Shown one piece after another: positions 45,174 through 54,013 of a stretch of 64,000 nucleotides of DNA. How positions within the stretch are numbered: the stretch's first letter is position 1; the number at the start of each line of letters is the position of its first letter. Source of the DNA: Streptomyces camponoticapitis (GTDB lineage Bacteria > Actinomycetota > Actinomycetes > Streptomycetales > Streptomycetaceae); contig NZ_BMMV01000011.1 of NCBI RefSeq assembly GCF_014646115.1, forward strand, positions 176,633-240,632, given 5' to 3'. Both the position numbers and the translations under genes were made by a program. A model generated the notes under the pieces. The model was not told where the DNA came from, did not search any database, and saw nothing but the letters and a program-made list of their open reading frames with translations.

Positions 45174-46706
45174 TCAGCGGCGGACGGCGTCCAGCGCGTC
45201 GACCACGCCGACACCGTAGAAGCCGTTCTTGTACTTGCTGCCCTCGCACACCGCGTCGACGGTGCCGTCACCGTCGATGTCGTACGGGTTGGTGCACGAC
45301 GTCGCGTCGGCCTGGACGTTCAGCAACGTCTTGACCAGCCACGGCGAGGCGTACGGGTGGGTCGACTTGATCAGCGCCGCGACACCCGCCGCGTGCGGGG
45401 ACGCCATCGACGTACCGCCCTTGTAGCCGAAGCCACCACCGGGCAGCGTGCTCAGGATCAGACCGTTGACGGCGGGCGCCTCCGGCGTCTGATACACCGT
45501 GAGGTCGCCACCGGGCGCCGCGACGTCGATGACCCCGTTGCCGTAGTTGGAGTACGACGCCTTCAGGTTCTTCGCACCGGTCGCGGAGACCGTGACGACA
45601 CCCGACACCTGGGACGGGATGTCCAGGCACTCGTCCGGGTCGATCACACGGTCGCCCGGAGTGGTGTCGTTCGGGCTGGAACCGTCGGTGAGTTCGTCGG
45701 CGGCCAGATCCATGTCGGAGTTGCCGGCGGCGGCGACATTCACGATGCCCTTGCCCTCGGCGTACCGGGTGGCCCGCGTGACGGCGTCGGCCAGGGCCTT
45801 CTGGTCCGGGTCGTCCTCGCAGTTGAACAGCCACGGGTCGGTGTAGTAGCTGTTGTTCGTCACATCGACGCCGTGCTCGGCGGCCCAGACGAAGCCGCAG
45901 ACGACCGCCTCGGTGTAGAAGAAGCCGTCGGGCTGCGACACCTTGATGCCCGAGACCTTCACGCCCGGAGCGACACCGGTGACACCGGTGCCGTTCTTGG
46001 CCGCGGCGATCGTGCCCGCGACGTGCGTGCCGTGGTCACTCTCCCCGGGGCCGGGACGCCAGGCGCCGTCCGCCGTGTTGGGCGTACCGCCCACACAGCT
46101 GACCGACGCGCGACGGTCGAAGTTCGGCGCGAGGTCGGGGTGGGTGTCGTCGACACCCGTGTCGATCACACCGACCGTGACCTTGCTGCTGCCGAGCGAC
46201 TTCTTGTGCGCCTTGTCGGCCTTGATGGCCGGCAGGTCCCACTGGAGGGGCTCCAGCGCGTCCTGCTCGTCGGACGCCTTCGCCGTGGCGGCTTTCGCCT
46301 CCTTGGCGGACAGCGGCTGCTCGGCCTCGATGTCCGTGGTGGTCTGGGCCGTCAGCGGCTTCGTACGGGTGGCTCCCGCCGAAGCGACGCCCCGGACCTT
46401 GCGGATCGTCTGACCGAACTCCGGGTTCTGCGAGTGGACGACGATGACGCCTATCTGGTCATAGGCGATCACCACTGTTCCGCCGGCCTTGGTGATGGCT
46501 TTCTTCACCGACTTGACGGTGGAGTGCCCGCCGTTGGTGTTCACGACGTACGACAGCTTCGGGCCGTCCGTCGACACAGCGGCCGGGATGTCGTCGACCG
46601 GCGCCGCCGACGCGGACCCGGCCGGCAGGAAGCCGAGCGAGGCGATGAGCGCCAGACCGACGGGCAGAGCCAGTGCGTGCCGCCGTCTGGATCTCAGATG
46701 AGCCAT
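45174..46706 (-). CDS. Secreted S8 family serine protease (subtilisin-like)
   Basis: 510 residues. Signal peptide with RSRRRHALALPVGLALIASLG, cleaved near SASAAP (about 35). An inhibitor-I9-like propeptide follows (LSYVVNTNGGHSTVKSVKKA), then the protease domain with catalytic Asp182 (VGVIDTGVDDTHP), His225 (ESDHGTHVAGTIA) and Ser433 (YKGGTSMASPHAAGVAALIK), plus the oxyanion Asn in NVAAAGNSDM. It ends at the domain without a wall anchor, so it is likely released. Divergent from the DUF485/ActP operon with 235 bp between. Confidence 0.94.
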   Translation of the reverse strand: MAHLRSRRRHALALPVGLALIASLGFLPAGSASAAPVDDIPAAVSTDGPKLSYVVNTNGGHSTVKSVKKAITKAGGTVVIAYDQIGVIVVHSQNPEFGQTIRKVRGVASAGATRTKPLTAQTTTDIEAEQPLSAKEAKAATAKASDEQDALEPLQWDLPAIKADKAHKKSLGSSKVTVGVIDTGVDDTHPDLAPNFDRRASVSCVGGTPNTADGAWRPGPGESDHGTHVAGTIAAAKNGTGVTGVAPGVKVSGIKVSQPDGFFYTEAVVCGFVWAAEHGVDVTNNSYYTDPWLFNCEDDPDQKALADAVTRATRYAEGKGIVNVAAAGNSDMDLAADELTDGSSPNDTTPGDRVIDPDECLDIPSQVSGVVTVSATGAKNLKASYSNYGNGVIDVAAPGGDLTVYQTPEAPAVNGLILSTLPGGGFGYKGGTSMASPHAAGVAALIKSTHPYASPWLVKTLLNVQADATSCTNPYDIDGDGTVDAVCEGSKYKNGFYGVGVVDALDAVRR

Positions 46707-46858
46707 GGGTTCTCCACATCATCCGTGAGGCCGCCCCTGCGCACAGCGCGCATGGACGGGTACATGACGAGCGAAGCTATCGCTGATCATCCCTGCTCAT
46801 CAATGATTTCGGTCAGAAAATCGCCGGTGTTGAACCACTTCGACGTGCTCTCCGTGCC

Positions 46859-46878
46859 GTTGTCAGGGGGTGGACAAC
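46859..46878 (+). promoter_or_regulatory. Inverted repeat GTTGTC-N8-GACAAC before DUF485/actP
   Basis: A perfect 6-bp inverted repeat with an 8-base spacer, 63 bp before the DUF485 start. TTGTC-GACAA pairs are a common layout for GntR-type operators, so it could control acetate uptake. The rest of 46707-46941 is promoter DNA for the two divergent units. Confidence 0.45.
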
Positions 46879-46941
46879 ATCACCCCTTCAGTCAGCGTCC
46901 CCCCGACCACCCCTATCGCACCCGCGTCACGAGGAGATTCC

Positions 46942-47313
46942 GTGGCTACCGATGGACCGCCGCCGCCCAAGGGCAACTCGGACCCCAGCACCCCTGCCCA
47001 GCCCACGACAGCACAGTTCGTAGAGGTCCAGGAGAGCGCCGAATTCGGCGAACTGCGCCGTACCTACCGCTCCTTCGCCTTCCCCCTGACCATCGCCTTC
47101 ATCGCCTGGTACCTGCTCTACGTGCTGCTGTCCAACTACGCCGGCGGCTTCATGGGTACCAAGCTCTTCGGCAACATCAACGTCGCCTTCGTCTTCGGCC
47201 TCGGTCAGTTCCTCACCACGTTCCTCATCGCCTGGTTCTACTCGAAGTTCGCATCGCAGAAGCTCGACCCCAAGGGCGCGGCGATCAAGTCCCGTATGGA
47301 GGCCGACCTGTGA
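46942..47313 (+). CDS. DUF485 membrane protein, partner of ActP
   Basis: 123 residues from GTG 46942, five bases after GAGGAG. A Pro-rich N-terminus, then two membrane helices with the DUF485 pattern: ELRRTYRSFAFPLTIAFIAW, LLYVLLSNYAGGFMGTKLFG and FVFGLGQFLTTFLIAWFYSKFA. DUF485 genes usually precede actP; here the stop overlaps the actP start by 4 bp. Confidence 0.93.
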   Translation: MATDGPPPPKGNSDPSTPAQPTTAQFVEVQESAEFGELRRTYRSFAFPLTIAFIAWYLLYVLLSNYAGGFMGTKLFGNINVAFVFGLGQFLTTFLIAWFYSKFASQKLDPKGAAIKSRMEADL

Positions 47314-48959
47314 GCCCGACCATCCAGCTGACCGAGGCCGCGGGAATCCAGCTGGCGGCCAACACCGACGCCAGCGAGCACCGGCCGCTGATCATCACGC
47401 TCTTCGCGCTGTTCGTCATCGCGACCCTCGTCATCACCGTCTGGGCCGGCCGGCAGACCAAGAGCGCCGCCGACTTCTACGCGGGCGGCCGCCAGTTCAC
47501 CGCCTTCCAGAACGGCCTCGCCGTCTCCGGCGACTACATGTCCGCCGCCTCCTTCCTCGGTATCGCCGGCGCCATCGCCCTCTTCGGCTACGACGGCTTC
47601 CTCTACTCCATCGGCTTCCTGGTCGCCTGGCTCGTCGCGCTGCTGCTGGTCGCCGAACCGCTGCGCAACTCCGGCCGCTACACCATGGGCGACGTCCTCG
47701 CCTACCGGATGCGCCAGCGCCCGGTCCGTACGGCGGCGGGCGCCTCCACGATCGTCGTCTCGATCTTCTACCTGCTCGCCCAGATGGCCGGCGCGGGTGT
47801 GCTCGTCTCCCTGCTGCTCGGCATCACCAGCGACGCGGGCAAGATCCTGATCGTCGCCCTGGTCGGCATCCTGATGATCGTCTACGTGACCATCGGCGGC
47901 ATGAAGGGCACCACCTGGGTCCAGATGGTCAAGGCCGTCCTGCTCATCGCGGGCACCCTGCTCATCACCTTCCTGGTCCTGCTCAAGTTCAACTTCAACA
48001 TCTCCGACCTGCTCGGCTCCGCCGCTTCCAACAGCGGCAAGGGCTCGGCGTTCCTGGAGCCGGGACTCAAGTACGGCCTGACCGAGACCTCGAAGCTCGA
48101 CTTCATCTCGCTGGGCATCGCGCTCGTCCTCGGCACCGCCGGTCTGCCGCACATCCTGATCCGCTTCTACACCGTGCCCACGGCCAAGGCGGCCCGTAAG
48201 TCGGTCAACTGGGCCATCGGCATCATCGGCGGCTTCTACCTGATGACCATCGCCCTGGGCTTCGGCGCCGCGGCGCTGCTCACCCCGAAGGAGATCACCG
48301 ACTCCAACCCGGCGGGCAACACGGCCGCGCCACTGCTCGCGATGGAGATCGGCGGCGGCGGAGACTCCACCGGCGGCGCCATCCTGCTCGCCATCATCTC
48401 CGCGGTCGCCTTCGCCACCATCCTCGCGGTCGTGGCCGGTCTGACGCTGGCGTCCTCGTCGTCCTTCGCGCACGACATCTACGCCAACGTCATCCGCCGG
48501 GGCAAGGCCACCGAGAAGGAGGAGGTGCGCGCGGCCCGCTGGGCGACCGTCGCCATCGGCGTCGTCTCCATCGCGCTCGGCGCCCTCGCCCGCGACCTGA
48601 ACGTCGCCGGCCTGGTGGCCCTCGCCTTCGCGGTCGCCGCCTCCGCCAACCTGCCGACGCTTCTGTACAGCCTCTTCTGGAAGCGGTTCACCACCGTCGG
48701 CGCGCTCTGGTCGATCTACGGCGGTCTCGCCTCGTCCGTCCTGCTGGTGCTGTTCTCGCCGGTCGTCTCCTCCAAGCCCAGCTCGATGTTCCCCGGCGTG
48801 GACTTCGCCTTCTTCCCGCTGGAGAACCCGGGACTGATCTCGATCCCGCTGGGCTTCCTGCTCGGCTGGCTCGGATCGGTCCTCTCCAAGGAGGAGCCCG
48901 ACGTCAAGAAGTACGCCGAGCTGGAGGTCAAGTCGCTCACCGGCACCGGAGCGCACTGA
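47310..48959 (+). CDS. actP: Cation/acetate symporter ActP
   Basis: Sodium:solute symporter family transporter for acetate and related short carboxylates, 549 residues with about 13 helices. Family segments: SAADFYAGGRQFTAFQNGLA, SGDYMSAASFLGIAGAIALF, LAQMAGAGVLVSLLLGI, and TAGLPHILIRFYTVPTAKAA. GTG 47310 overlaps the DUF485 stop. Followed by an 18-bp hairpin terminator. Confidence 0.94.
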   Translation: MSPTIQLTEAAGIQLAANTDASEHRPLIITLFALFVIATLVITVWAGRQTKSAADFYAGGRQFTAFQNGLAVSGDYMSAASFLGIAGAIALFGYDGFLYSIGFLVAWLVALLLVAEPLRNSGRYTMGDVLAYRMRQRPVRTAAGASTIVVSIFYLLAQMAGAGVLVSLLLGITSDAGKILIVALVGILMIVYVTIGGMKGTTWVQMVKAVLLIAGTLLITFLVLLKFNFNISDLLGSAASNSGKGSAFLEPGLKYGLTETSKLDFISLGIALVLGTAGLPHILIRFYTVPTAKAARKSVNWAIGIIGGFYLMTIALGFGAAALLTPKEITDSNPAGNTAAPLLAMEIGGGGDSTGGAILLAIISAVAFATILAVVAGLTLASSSSFAHDIYANVIRRGKATEKEEVRAARWATVAIGVVSIALGALARDLNVAGLVALAFAVAASANLPTLLYSLFWKRFTTVGALWSIYGGLASSVLLVLFSPVVSSKPSSMFPGVDFAFFPLENPGLISIPLGFLLGWLGSVLSKEEPDVKKYAELEVKSLTGTGAH

Positions 48960-49003
48960 TCCGGTCCCTTCACTGATCGAATTCAATCGAAGAGCGGGCC
49001 TTT

Positions 49004-49043
49004 GGCGTGGCCGCGTCGTAGAGTCCTACGACGCGGCCACGCC
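49004..49043 (+). terminator. 18-bp perfect hairpin after actP
   Basis: Arms 49004-49021 and 49026-49043 pair perfectly around an AGTC loop, 44 bp after the actP stop. No T tract follows, as usual in Streptomyces. It separates the acetate operon from moaA. Confidence 0.85.
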
Positions 49044-49170
49044 TCTCCTCGTGGCAAACGGACCCTGTGGATGTCACAGGTCTGCCGTACGCTCGGAAGA
49101 TCGGCTGCTACGAGCACCGAGACGCCAGTCCCAGAGGTACCAGAGGCACCACGAGGAAGGGGGCTCACGA

Positions 49171-50160
49171 GTGCTCATCGACACTTACGGCCGGGTGGCG
49201 ACCGACCTGCGAGTCTCGCTCACCGACAAGTGCAATCTCCGGTGTACGTACTGCATGCCGGAAGAGGGCCTGCAGTGGCTCGCGAAGCCGGATCTCCTCA
49301 CCGACGACGAAATCGTCAGACTCGTCCGTATCGCCGTGACCCGGCTCGGCGTGCGCGACGTCCGCTTCACCGGCGGTGAGCCGCTGCTGCGACCCGGCCT
49401 CGTCGGGATCGTCGAGCGGTGCGCCGCCCTCGCACCCCGCCCCAAGATGTCCGTGACGACCAACGGCATAGGGCTGAAGCGCACGGCGGAGGCGCTCAAG
49501 AGCGCCGGTCTCGACCGGGTGAACGTCTCGCTCGACACCCTGCGCCCCGACGTCTTCAAGACCCTCACCAGGCGCGACCGCCACCAGGACGTGCTCGACG
49601 GGCTGGCCGCCGCGCGCGACGCGGGCCTGACCCCCGTCAAGGTCAACACCGTCCTGATGCCGGGACTCAACGACGACGAGGCCCCCGAGCTGCTGGCCTG
49701 GGCCGTGGAGAACGGCTACGAGCTGCGCTTCATCGAGCAGATGCCCCTCGACGCCCAGCACGGCTGGAAGCGTGACGGCATGATCACCGCGGGCGACATC
49801 CTCCAGTCGCTGAGCACCCGCTTCACGCTCACCGAGGAAGGCGGCGAGAAGCGCGGATCCGCCCCCGCCGAGCGCTGGCTCGTGGACGGCGGACCGCACC
49901 GGGTCGGTGTCATCGCCTCCGTCACCCGGCCGTTCTGCTCGGCCTGCGACCGCACCAGGCTCACCGCCGACGGTCAGGTCCGTTCGTGTCTGTTCGCCCG
50001 CGAGGAGACCGACCTGCGCGCGGCCCTGCGTTCGGACGCAACCGACGAGGCCGTCGCGACGCTCTGGAAGCTGGCGATGTGGGGCAAGAAGGCGGGCTCC
50101 GGCCTGGACGACCCGCTGTTCCTCCAGCCCGACCGGCCCATGTCAGCCATCGGCGGGTGA
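49171..50160 (+). CDS. moaA: GTP 3',8-cyclase MoaA
   Basis: Radical SAM enzyme that starts molybdenum cofactor synthesis. 329 residues from GTG 49171 after GAGGAAGG. First iron-sulfur site SLTDKCNLRCTYCMPEEG; SAM region RFTGGEPLLRPGLVGIV; second cluster in VTRPFCSACDRTRLTADGQV with CLF following. The chain ends in SAIGG, the conserved Gly-Gly tail. The last 18 bp overlap a small gene on the other strand. Confidence 0.96.
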   Translation: MLIDTYGRVATDLRVSLTDKCNLRCTYCMPEEGLQWLAKPDLLTDDEIVRLVRIAVTRLGVRDVRFTGGEPLLRPGLVGIVERCAALAPRPKMSVTTNGIGLKRTAEALKSAGLDRVNVSLDTLRPDVFKTLTRRDRHQDVLDGLAAARDAGLTPVKVNTVLMPGLNDDEAPELLAWAVENGYELRFIEQMPLDAQHGWKRDGMITAGDILQSLSTRFTLTEEGGEKRGSAPAERWLVDGGPHRVGVIASVTRPFCSACDRTRLTADGQVRSCLFAREETDLRAALRSDATDEAVATLWKLAMWGKKAGSGLDDPLFLQPDRPMSAIGG

Positions 50161-50400
50161 GGTGTCCCGCTCCCACTCGGCCAGGGTGACGACGTCCTTG
50201 AGGAAACCGCGGACACCGAGGAACGACGACAGGTGTTCGCGGTGCTCGTCGCAGGCCAGCCAGGTCTTCCGGCGCTCGGGCGTGTGCAGCTTGGGGTTGT
50301 TCCAGGCCAGTACCCACACGGCGGCGGCGCGGCAGCCCTTGGCCGAACAGACAGGTCCGTCGGGTCCGACGGAGGCGCCGGGAGATTCGAAGAGGTCCAC
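50143..50400 (-). CDS. Conserved hypothetical small protein
   Basis: 85 residues from GTG 50400. Possible metal ligands in VCSAKGCRAAAVWVLAWNNP (CxxxxC) and WLACDEHREHLSSFL (C-x2-H-x2-H). This Cys/His arrangement suggests a small zinc-binding fold. It ends inside moaA on the opposite strand with an 18-bp overlap, so the two genes converge with overlapping tails. Family not recognised. Confidence 0.78.
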   Translation of the reverse strand: MDLFESPGASVGPDGPVCSAKGCRAAAVWVLAWNNPKLHTPERRKTWLACDEHREHLSSFLGVRGFLKDVVTLAEWERDTSPADG

Positions 50401-50464
50401 GACCTCAAGCCTAGAGCGTGACGGGGGCGTGGCCGACAGCCGCTGATCCTGGGAGACCGGCCCC

Positions 50465-50541
50465 GAAAAAGGCGACGCCGAGCAGCCACGGGGGGAGCTG
50501 CCCGGCGTCGGTCCGTCGCTCCGACGGGGGATGCGGAGCGC
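50465..50541 (-). ncRNA. 6C small RNA
   Basis: On the minus strand two stem-loops with C-rich loops follow each other. Stem 1: CGCTCCG and CGGAGCG around CATCCCCCGT. Stem 2: CGACGCCGGGCAGC and GCTGCTCGGCGTCG around TCCCCCCGTG, followed by a T tract (complement of 50466-50470). This is the layout of the actinobacterial 6C RNA, named for cytosine-rich loops. A TACTTT hexamer about 6-11 bases before the predicted 5' end, with TTGAGC further upstream, could be its promoter. The C-rich loops suit pairing with G-rich ribosome sites. Confidence 0.85.
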
Positions 50542-50629
50542 CTACAAAGTATGTCACGGGTAACCGGCTCAAGTGCACTGGAACTTCATGATTGATCTGA
50601 GCTTTTCTTGAGCTTCGAGAGCGTTCGAG

Positions 50630-51004
50630 TCAACTCCGGCCGTGCGGGGGACCCGGGTGTTCGAAGTTCGCGGACCGCGCGCCGGATTCCGCTCCACCCG
50701 GCACGGGCGCGGGAGCGATCATCGGCCGGGCCGGCGGGGGCAGGTGGGTCGACGGCAGGGAACCGGCGTTCTCCCGGCCCCCGTTGGCGATGACCACGGC
50801 CACGTACGGCAGCAGGACGCCGAGCACGAGGCAGCCGATCGCCACATAACGCTCCACGTTCCACAGAGCCACGGCCAGGATCACCGCGAGCGTCCGCACC
50901 AGCATGGAGATGACATAGCGCCGCTGTCTGCCGCGCACGTCCTCGTCGAGCCCCCGCCTCGCTCCCGTGATACGGAAAACCTCGGTGCTGCGCTGCTTCC
51001 GCAT
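50630..51004 (-). CDS. DUF3099 membrane protein
   Basis: 124 residues from ATG 51004. The DUF3099 pattern is clear: VFRITGARRGLDEDVRGRQR, RYVISMLVRTLAVILAVALW and a second helix AIGCLVLGVLLPYVAVVIAN, followed by a Pro/Ala-rich tail. Two membrane helices with both ends probably cytoplasmic. Conserved in actinobacteria; role unknown. It lies between tyrS and the 6C RNA on the same strand. Confidence 0.88.
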   Translation of the reverse strand: MRKQRSTEVFRITGARRGLDEDVRGRQRRYVISMLVRTLAVILAVALWNVERYVAIGCLVLGVLLPYVAVVIANGGRENAGSLPSTHLPPPARPMIAPAPVPGGAESGARSANFEHPGPPHGRS

Positions 51005-51185
51005 CACGGTCCACCATCCGATTCCCTCGCCGGCCGCTCCCAGTGCCGGATCCGCTCCACGGTACGCCCGCCGTGCGCCTCCTACGAGAGGGGGTACCGC
51101 CTGATGGAGTCGCACCCTGTACCCGCACGTCACGTACGGCCCGGTACGCGGGTGGGCGTACCGGGCCGTATCGGGTGTCCCCGGC

Positions 51186-52463
51186 TCAGGAGGCCGTTTC
51201 CGCCGTGACCTCGATCGCGGCGAGGTTCTTCTTGCCGCGGCGCAGCACCAGCCAGCGTCCGTGCAGCAGCTCCCCGGCGTCCGGTACGGCCTCGGCGTCC
51301 GTGACCTTGGTGTTGTTCACGTACGCCCCGCCCTCCTTCACCGTGCGGCGGGCCGCCGACTTGCTCGACGCCAGGCCCACCTCGGTCAGCAGGTCCACCA
51401 TCGGCGCCAGCTCCGCCACCCGCGCGTGCGGCACCTCGGACAGGGCCGCCGCCAGCGTTAGCGCGTCCAGCCCGGTCAGCTCACCCTGGCCGAACAGCGC
51501 CTTCGACGCCGCGACCACCCCGGCGCACTGCTCGGCGCCGTGGACGAGTGTCGTCAGCTCCTCGGCCAGCGCACGCTGCGCCGCCCGGGCCTGCGGACGC
51601 TCCTCGGTCAGCTTCTCCAGCTCCTCGATCTCCGCCCGGGTTTTGAAGCTGAAGATCCGCAGGAACTTGGAGACGTCCCGGTCGTCCGCGTTCAGCCAGA
51701 ACTGGTAGAACGCGTACGGCGTCGTCCGCTCGGGGTCCAGCCAGACCGTGCCGGTCTCCGTCTTGCCGAACTTGGTGCCGTCGGCCTTCGTGATCAGCGG
51801 GGTCGCCAGGGCGTGCACCGACGCCTCGGGCTCGACCCGGTGGATCAGGTCCGTACCCGCCGTGAGATTGCCCCACTGGTCACTGCCGCCGGTCTGGAGC
51901 GTGCAGCCGTGGCGCCGGTACAGCTCCAGGAAGTCCATGCCCTGGAGGATCTGGTAGCTGAACTCGGTGTAGCTGATGCCCGCGTCGGAGTTCAGCCGCC
52001 GCGCGACCGCCTCCTTCGCGATCATCTTGTTGACCCGGAAGTACTTCCCGACGTCGCGCAGGAAGCTGATCGCCGACAGACCCGACGTCCAGTCCAGGTT
52101 GTTGACCATGGTCGCCGCGTACGGACCCTCGAAGTCCAGGTACCGCTCGATCTGCGCGCGCAGCCGTCCCACCCACTCGCCGACGACCTCGGGCTCGTTC
52201 AGCGTCCGCTCCGAGTTCGGCTTCGGGTCGCCGATCAGCCCCGTCGCCCCGCCGACCAGCCCCAGCGGACGGTTCCCCGCCAGCTGGATCCGGCGCATCG
52301 TGAGGATCTGGACCAGATTCCCCAGGTGGAGGCTGGGCGCGGTCGGGTCGAAGCCGCAATAGAACGTGACGGGGCCGTCCGCGAACGCCTTGCGCAATGC
52401 GTCCTCGTCGGTGGACAGGGCGATCAGCCCACGCCACCGCAGCTCGTCGACGATATCCGTCAC
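51186..52463 (-). CDS. tyrS: Tyrosyl-tRNA synthetase
   Basis: Class I aminoacyl-tRNA synthetase, 425 residues. HIGH-type motif in FDPTAPSLHLGNLVQILTM, tyrosine pocket TEFSYQILQGMDFLEL and QTGGSDQWGNLTAGTDLI, and KMSKS-type KFGKTETGTVW. C-terminal S4 RNA-binding domain LLTEVGLASSKSAARRTVKE with VNNTKVTDAE. ATG 52463 faces a short spacer to tldE. No T-box leader was seen. Confidence 0.96.
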   Translation of the reverse strand: MTDIVDELRWRGLIALSTDEDALRKAFADGPVTFYCGFDPTAPSLHLGNLVQILTMRRIQLAGNRPLGLVGGATGLIGDPKPNSERTLNEPEVVGEWVGRLRAQIERYLDFEGPYAATMVNNLDWTSGLSAISFLRDVGKYFRVNKMIAKEAVARRLNSDAGISYTEFSYQILQGMDFLELYRRHGCTLQTGGSDQWGNLTAGTDLIHRVEPEASVHALATPLITKADGTKFGKTETGTVWLDPERTTPYAFYQFWLNADDRDVSKFLRIFSFKTRAEIEELEKLTEERPQARAAQRALAEELTTLVHGAEQCAGVVAASKALFGQGELTGLDALTLAAALSEVPHARVAELAPMVDLLTEVGLASSKSAARRTVKEGGAYVNNTKVTDAEAVPDAGELLHGRWLVLRRGKKNLAAIEVTAETAS

Positions 52464-52529
52464 GTTTCTCGCGTCTCCTTCGCTGAGTCAGGTCGGTCCG
52501 GCGTCCACGACGCCGGAACCCCTTCGAGG

Positions 52530-53927
52530 TTATACGCCCTGGCTGACCGAACTCATATTGAAATCAGGCACTCGCAGCGCGGGCATCGCGGCCCGGGTGA
52601 AGTAGTCGCCCCACTCGCGCGGCAGCGTCTTCTCCGTCCGGCCCGCCTCCGACGCGCGCGACAGCAGGTCCACCGGCGACTCGTTGAAGCGGAAGTTGTT
52701 CACCTCGCCGACGACCTCACCGTTCTCGACGAGATAGACGCCGTCCCTGGTGAGCCCCGTCAGCAGCAGCGTCGCCGGGTCGACCTCGCGGATGTACCAC
52801 AGGCACGTCAGCAGCAGCCCGCGCGTGGTGCCGGCGACCATCTCCTCCAGCGAACGCTCACCGCCGCCGTCCAGGACCAGGTTGTCGACCGCGGGCGCCA
52901 GCGGCAGCCCGGTCAGCTCCGCGCTGTGCCGGCTGGTGACCAGCCGGTCCAGCCTGCCGTCCCGTACCCAGTCCGTGGCGGACAGCGGAAGACCGTTGTC
53001 GAACACCGACGAGTCGTCGCCCGACGCGTGCGCGATCACGAACGGCGCGGCTTCCAGACCCGGTTCGTTCGGATCACTGCGCAGCGCCAGCGGCAGCTCG
53101 GCGAGGGTGTCGCCGACGCGGGTGCCGCCGCCGGGCTTCGAGAAGACCGTACGGCCCTCGGCCGCGTCCCGCGCGGAGGACGACCACAGCTGGTAGATCA
53201 GCAGATCGGCCACCGCGGTGGGCGGCAGCAGCGTCTCGTACCGGCCCGCGGGCAGCTCGATACGGCGCTCCGCCCAGACCAGCCGCCGCGCCAGCTCGGC
53301 GTCGAGCGCCGCCGGATCCACATCCTTGAAGTCACGCGTCGACCGCCCCGCCCAGGCCGACCGCGAGCGGTCGGGGGACTTGGCGTTGAGCTCCAGCGTG
53401 CCGTTGGGCTGGTCGTGCCGGAGCCGTACACCCGTGGACGTACCGAGATACGTCGAGGTCAGCTCGTGGTTCGCGAAGCCGTACAGCTCACGGCCGCCGG
53501 CCCGGGCGCGCGCGAAGGACTCACCGAGCGCGGGCGCGAAGTCCGCGAAGACGGCGGACGTCGTCTCGGCCGGTTCGTCGGTGAAGTCCTCCGACACCGG
53601 ACCGGCCTCCACGAGCGGGCGGGCGTCCTCGGCGGGGCCCGCACCACGCGCGGCGGCCTCGGCGGCGCGCACCAGGGGCTCCAACTCGTCGGCGGTGACG
53701 GCGGACCGCGACACCACACCGGAGGCGGTGCCCTCCTTGCCGTCGACGGTCGCGATGACGGTGAGCGTACGGCCCCGGGTCAGACCGTTGGTCGTCAGCG
53801 AGTTGCCCGCCCAGCGGAGGTTGGCCGTCGAGTGCTCGTCGGCGATGACCACGCAGCCGTCGGCGGTCGACAGTTCGAGGGCCCGCTCGACGATCTCGTG
53901 CGGCTTGCCACTGCTGCTCGTGCTCAT
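52530..53927 (-). CDS. TldE/PmbA-type metalloprotease subunit
   Basis: 465 residues, TldD/PmbA family, lacking the HExxxH motif as expected for the TldE partner. Segments: IVERALELSTADGCVVIADE, the middle RLRHDQPNGTLELNAKSPDR, and the C-terminal GLLLTCLWYIREVDPATLLL, TRDGVYLVENGEVVGEVNNF. Works with TldD as a heterodimeric protease that degrades unfolded or modified peptides. ATG 53927 overlaps the stop of a short ORF created by a duplicated junction. Confidence 0.92.
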   Translation of the reverse strand: MSTSSSGKPHEIVERALELSTADGCVVIADEHSTANLRWAGNSLTTNGLTRGRTLTVIATVDGKEGTASGVVSRSAVTADELEPLVRAAEAAARGAGPAEDARPLVEAGPVSEDFTDEPAETTSAVFADFAPALGESFARARAGGRELYGFANHELTSTYLGTSTGVRLRHDQPNGTLELNAKSPDRSRSAWAGRSTRDFKDVDPAALDAELARRLVWAERRIELPAGRYETLLPPTAVADLLIYQLWSSSARDAAEGRTVFSKPGGGTRVGDTLAELPLALRSDPNEPGLEAAPFVIAHASGDDSSVFDNGLPLSATDWVRDGRLDRLVTSRHSAELTGLPLAPAVDNLVLDGGGERSLEEMVAGTTRGLLLTCLWYIREVDPATLLLTGLTRDGVYLVENGEVVGEVNNFRFNESPVDLLSRASEAGRTEKTLPREWGDYFTRAAMPALRVPDFNMSSVSQGV

Positions 53928-53953
53928 CGTCCGGCCTCCTGCGTCGTGTTGAG
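53924..53953. repeat. 30-bp direct repeat, copy 1 (start of tldE)
   Basis: Identical to 54010-54039 over 30 bases, 86 bp apart. It carries the ribosome site (GGAGG), a stop TGA and the overlapping ATG of tldE. See the mini-ORF entry. Confidence 0.95.
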
Positions 53954-54013
53954 ACTGTGCCGACCCGGGGAGCGACCCCCGGACCCCCGTCCGATTCCCG
54001 TGGCCCGCGTCAT
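53924..54013 (-). CDS. 29-codon mini-ORF linking tldD and tldE
   Basis: ATG 54013 overlaps the tldD stop by 4 bp; its own stop at 53924-53926 overlaps the tldE ATG by 4 bp. The peptide is MTRATGIGRGSGGRSPGRHS followed by LNTTQEAGR, and these nine residues repeat the tldD C-terminus because the DNA is duplicated. The mini-ORF is probably a by-product that keeps translation coupled across the insertion. Confidence 0.55.
   Translation of the reverse strand: MTRATGIGRGSGGRSPGRHSLNTTQEAGR

Noticed and set aside
45357..48959. A 1200-codon open frame on the plus strand
   Set aside because: The first 650 codons are antisense to the subtilisin gene and run through the DUF485 gene in another frame. 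ActP starts at GTG 47310 with a 4-bp overlap.
49165..49899. 244-codon minus-strand frame opposite moaA
   Set aside because: Complete overlap with moaA, which has clear radical SAM motifs; no ribosome site or domain in the shadow frame.
50472..50507. Simple terminator for the DUF3099 gene
   Set aside because: The hairpin is the second stem of a two-stem RNA with C-rich loops, so 6C RNA explains it better; it may still stop read-through.
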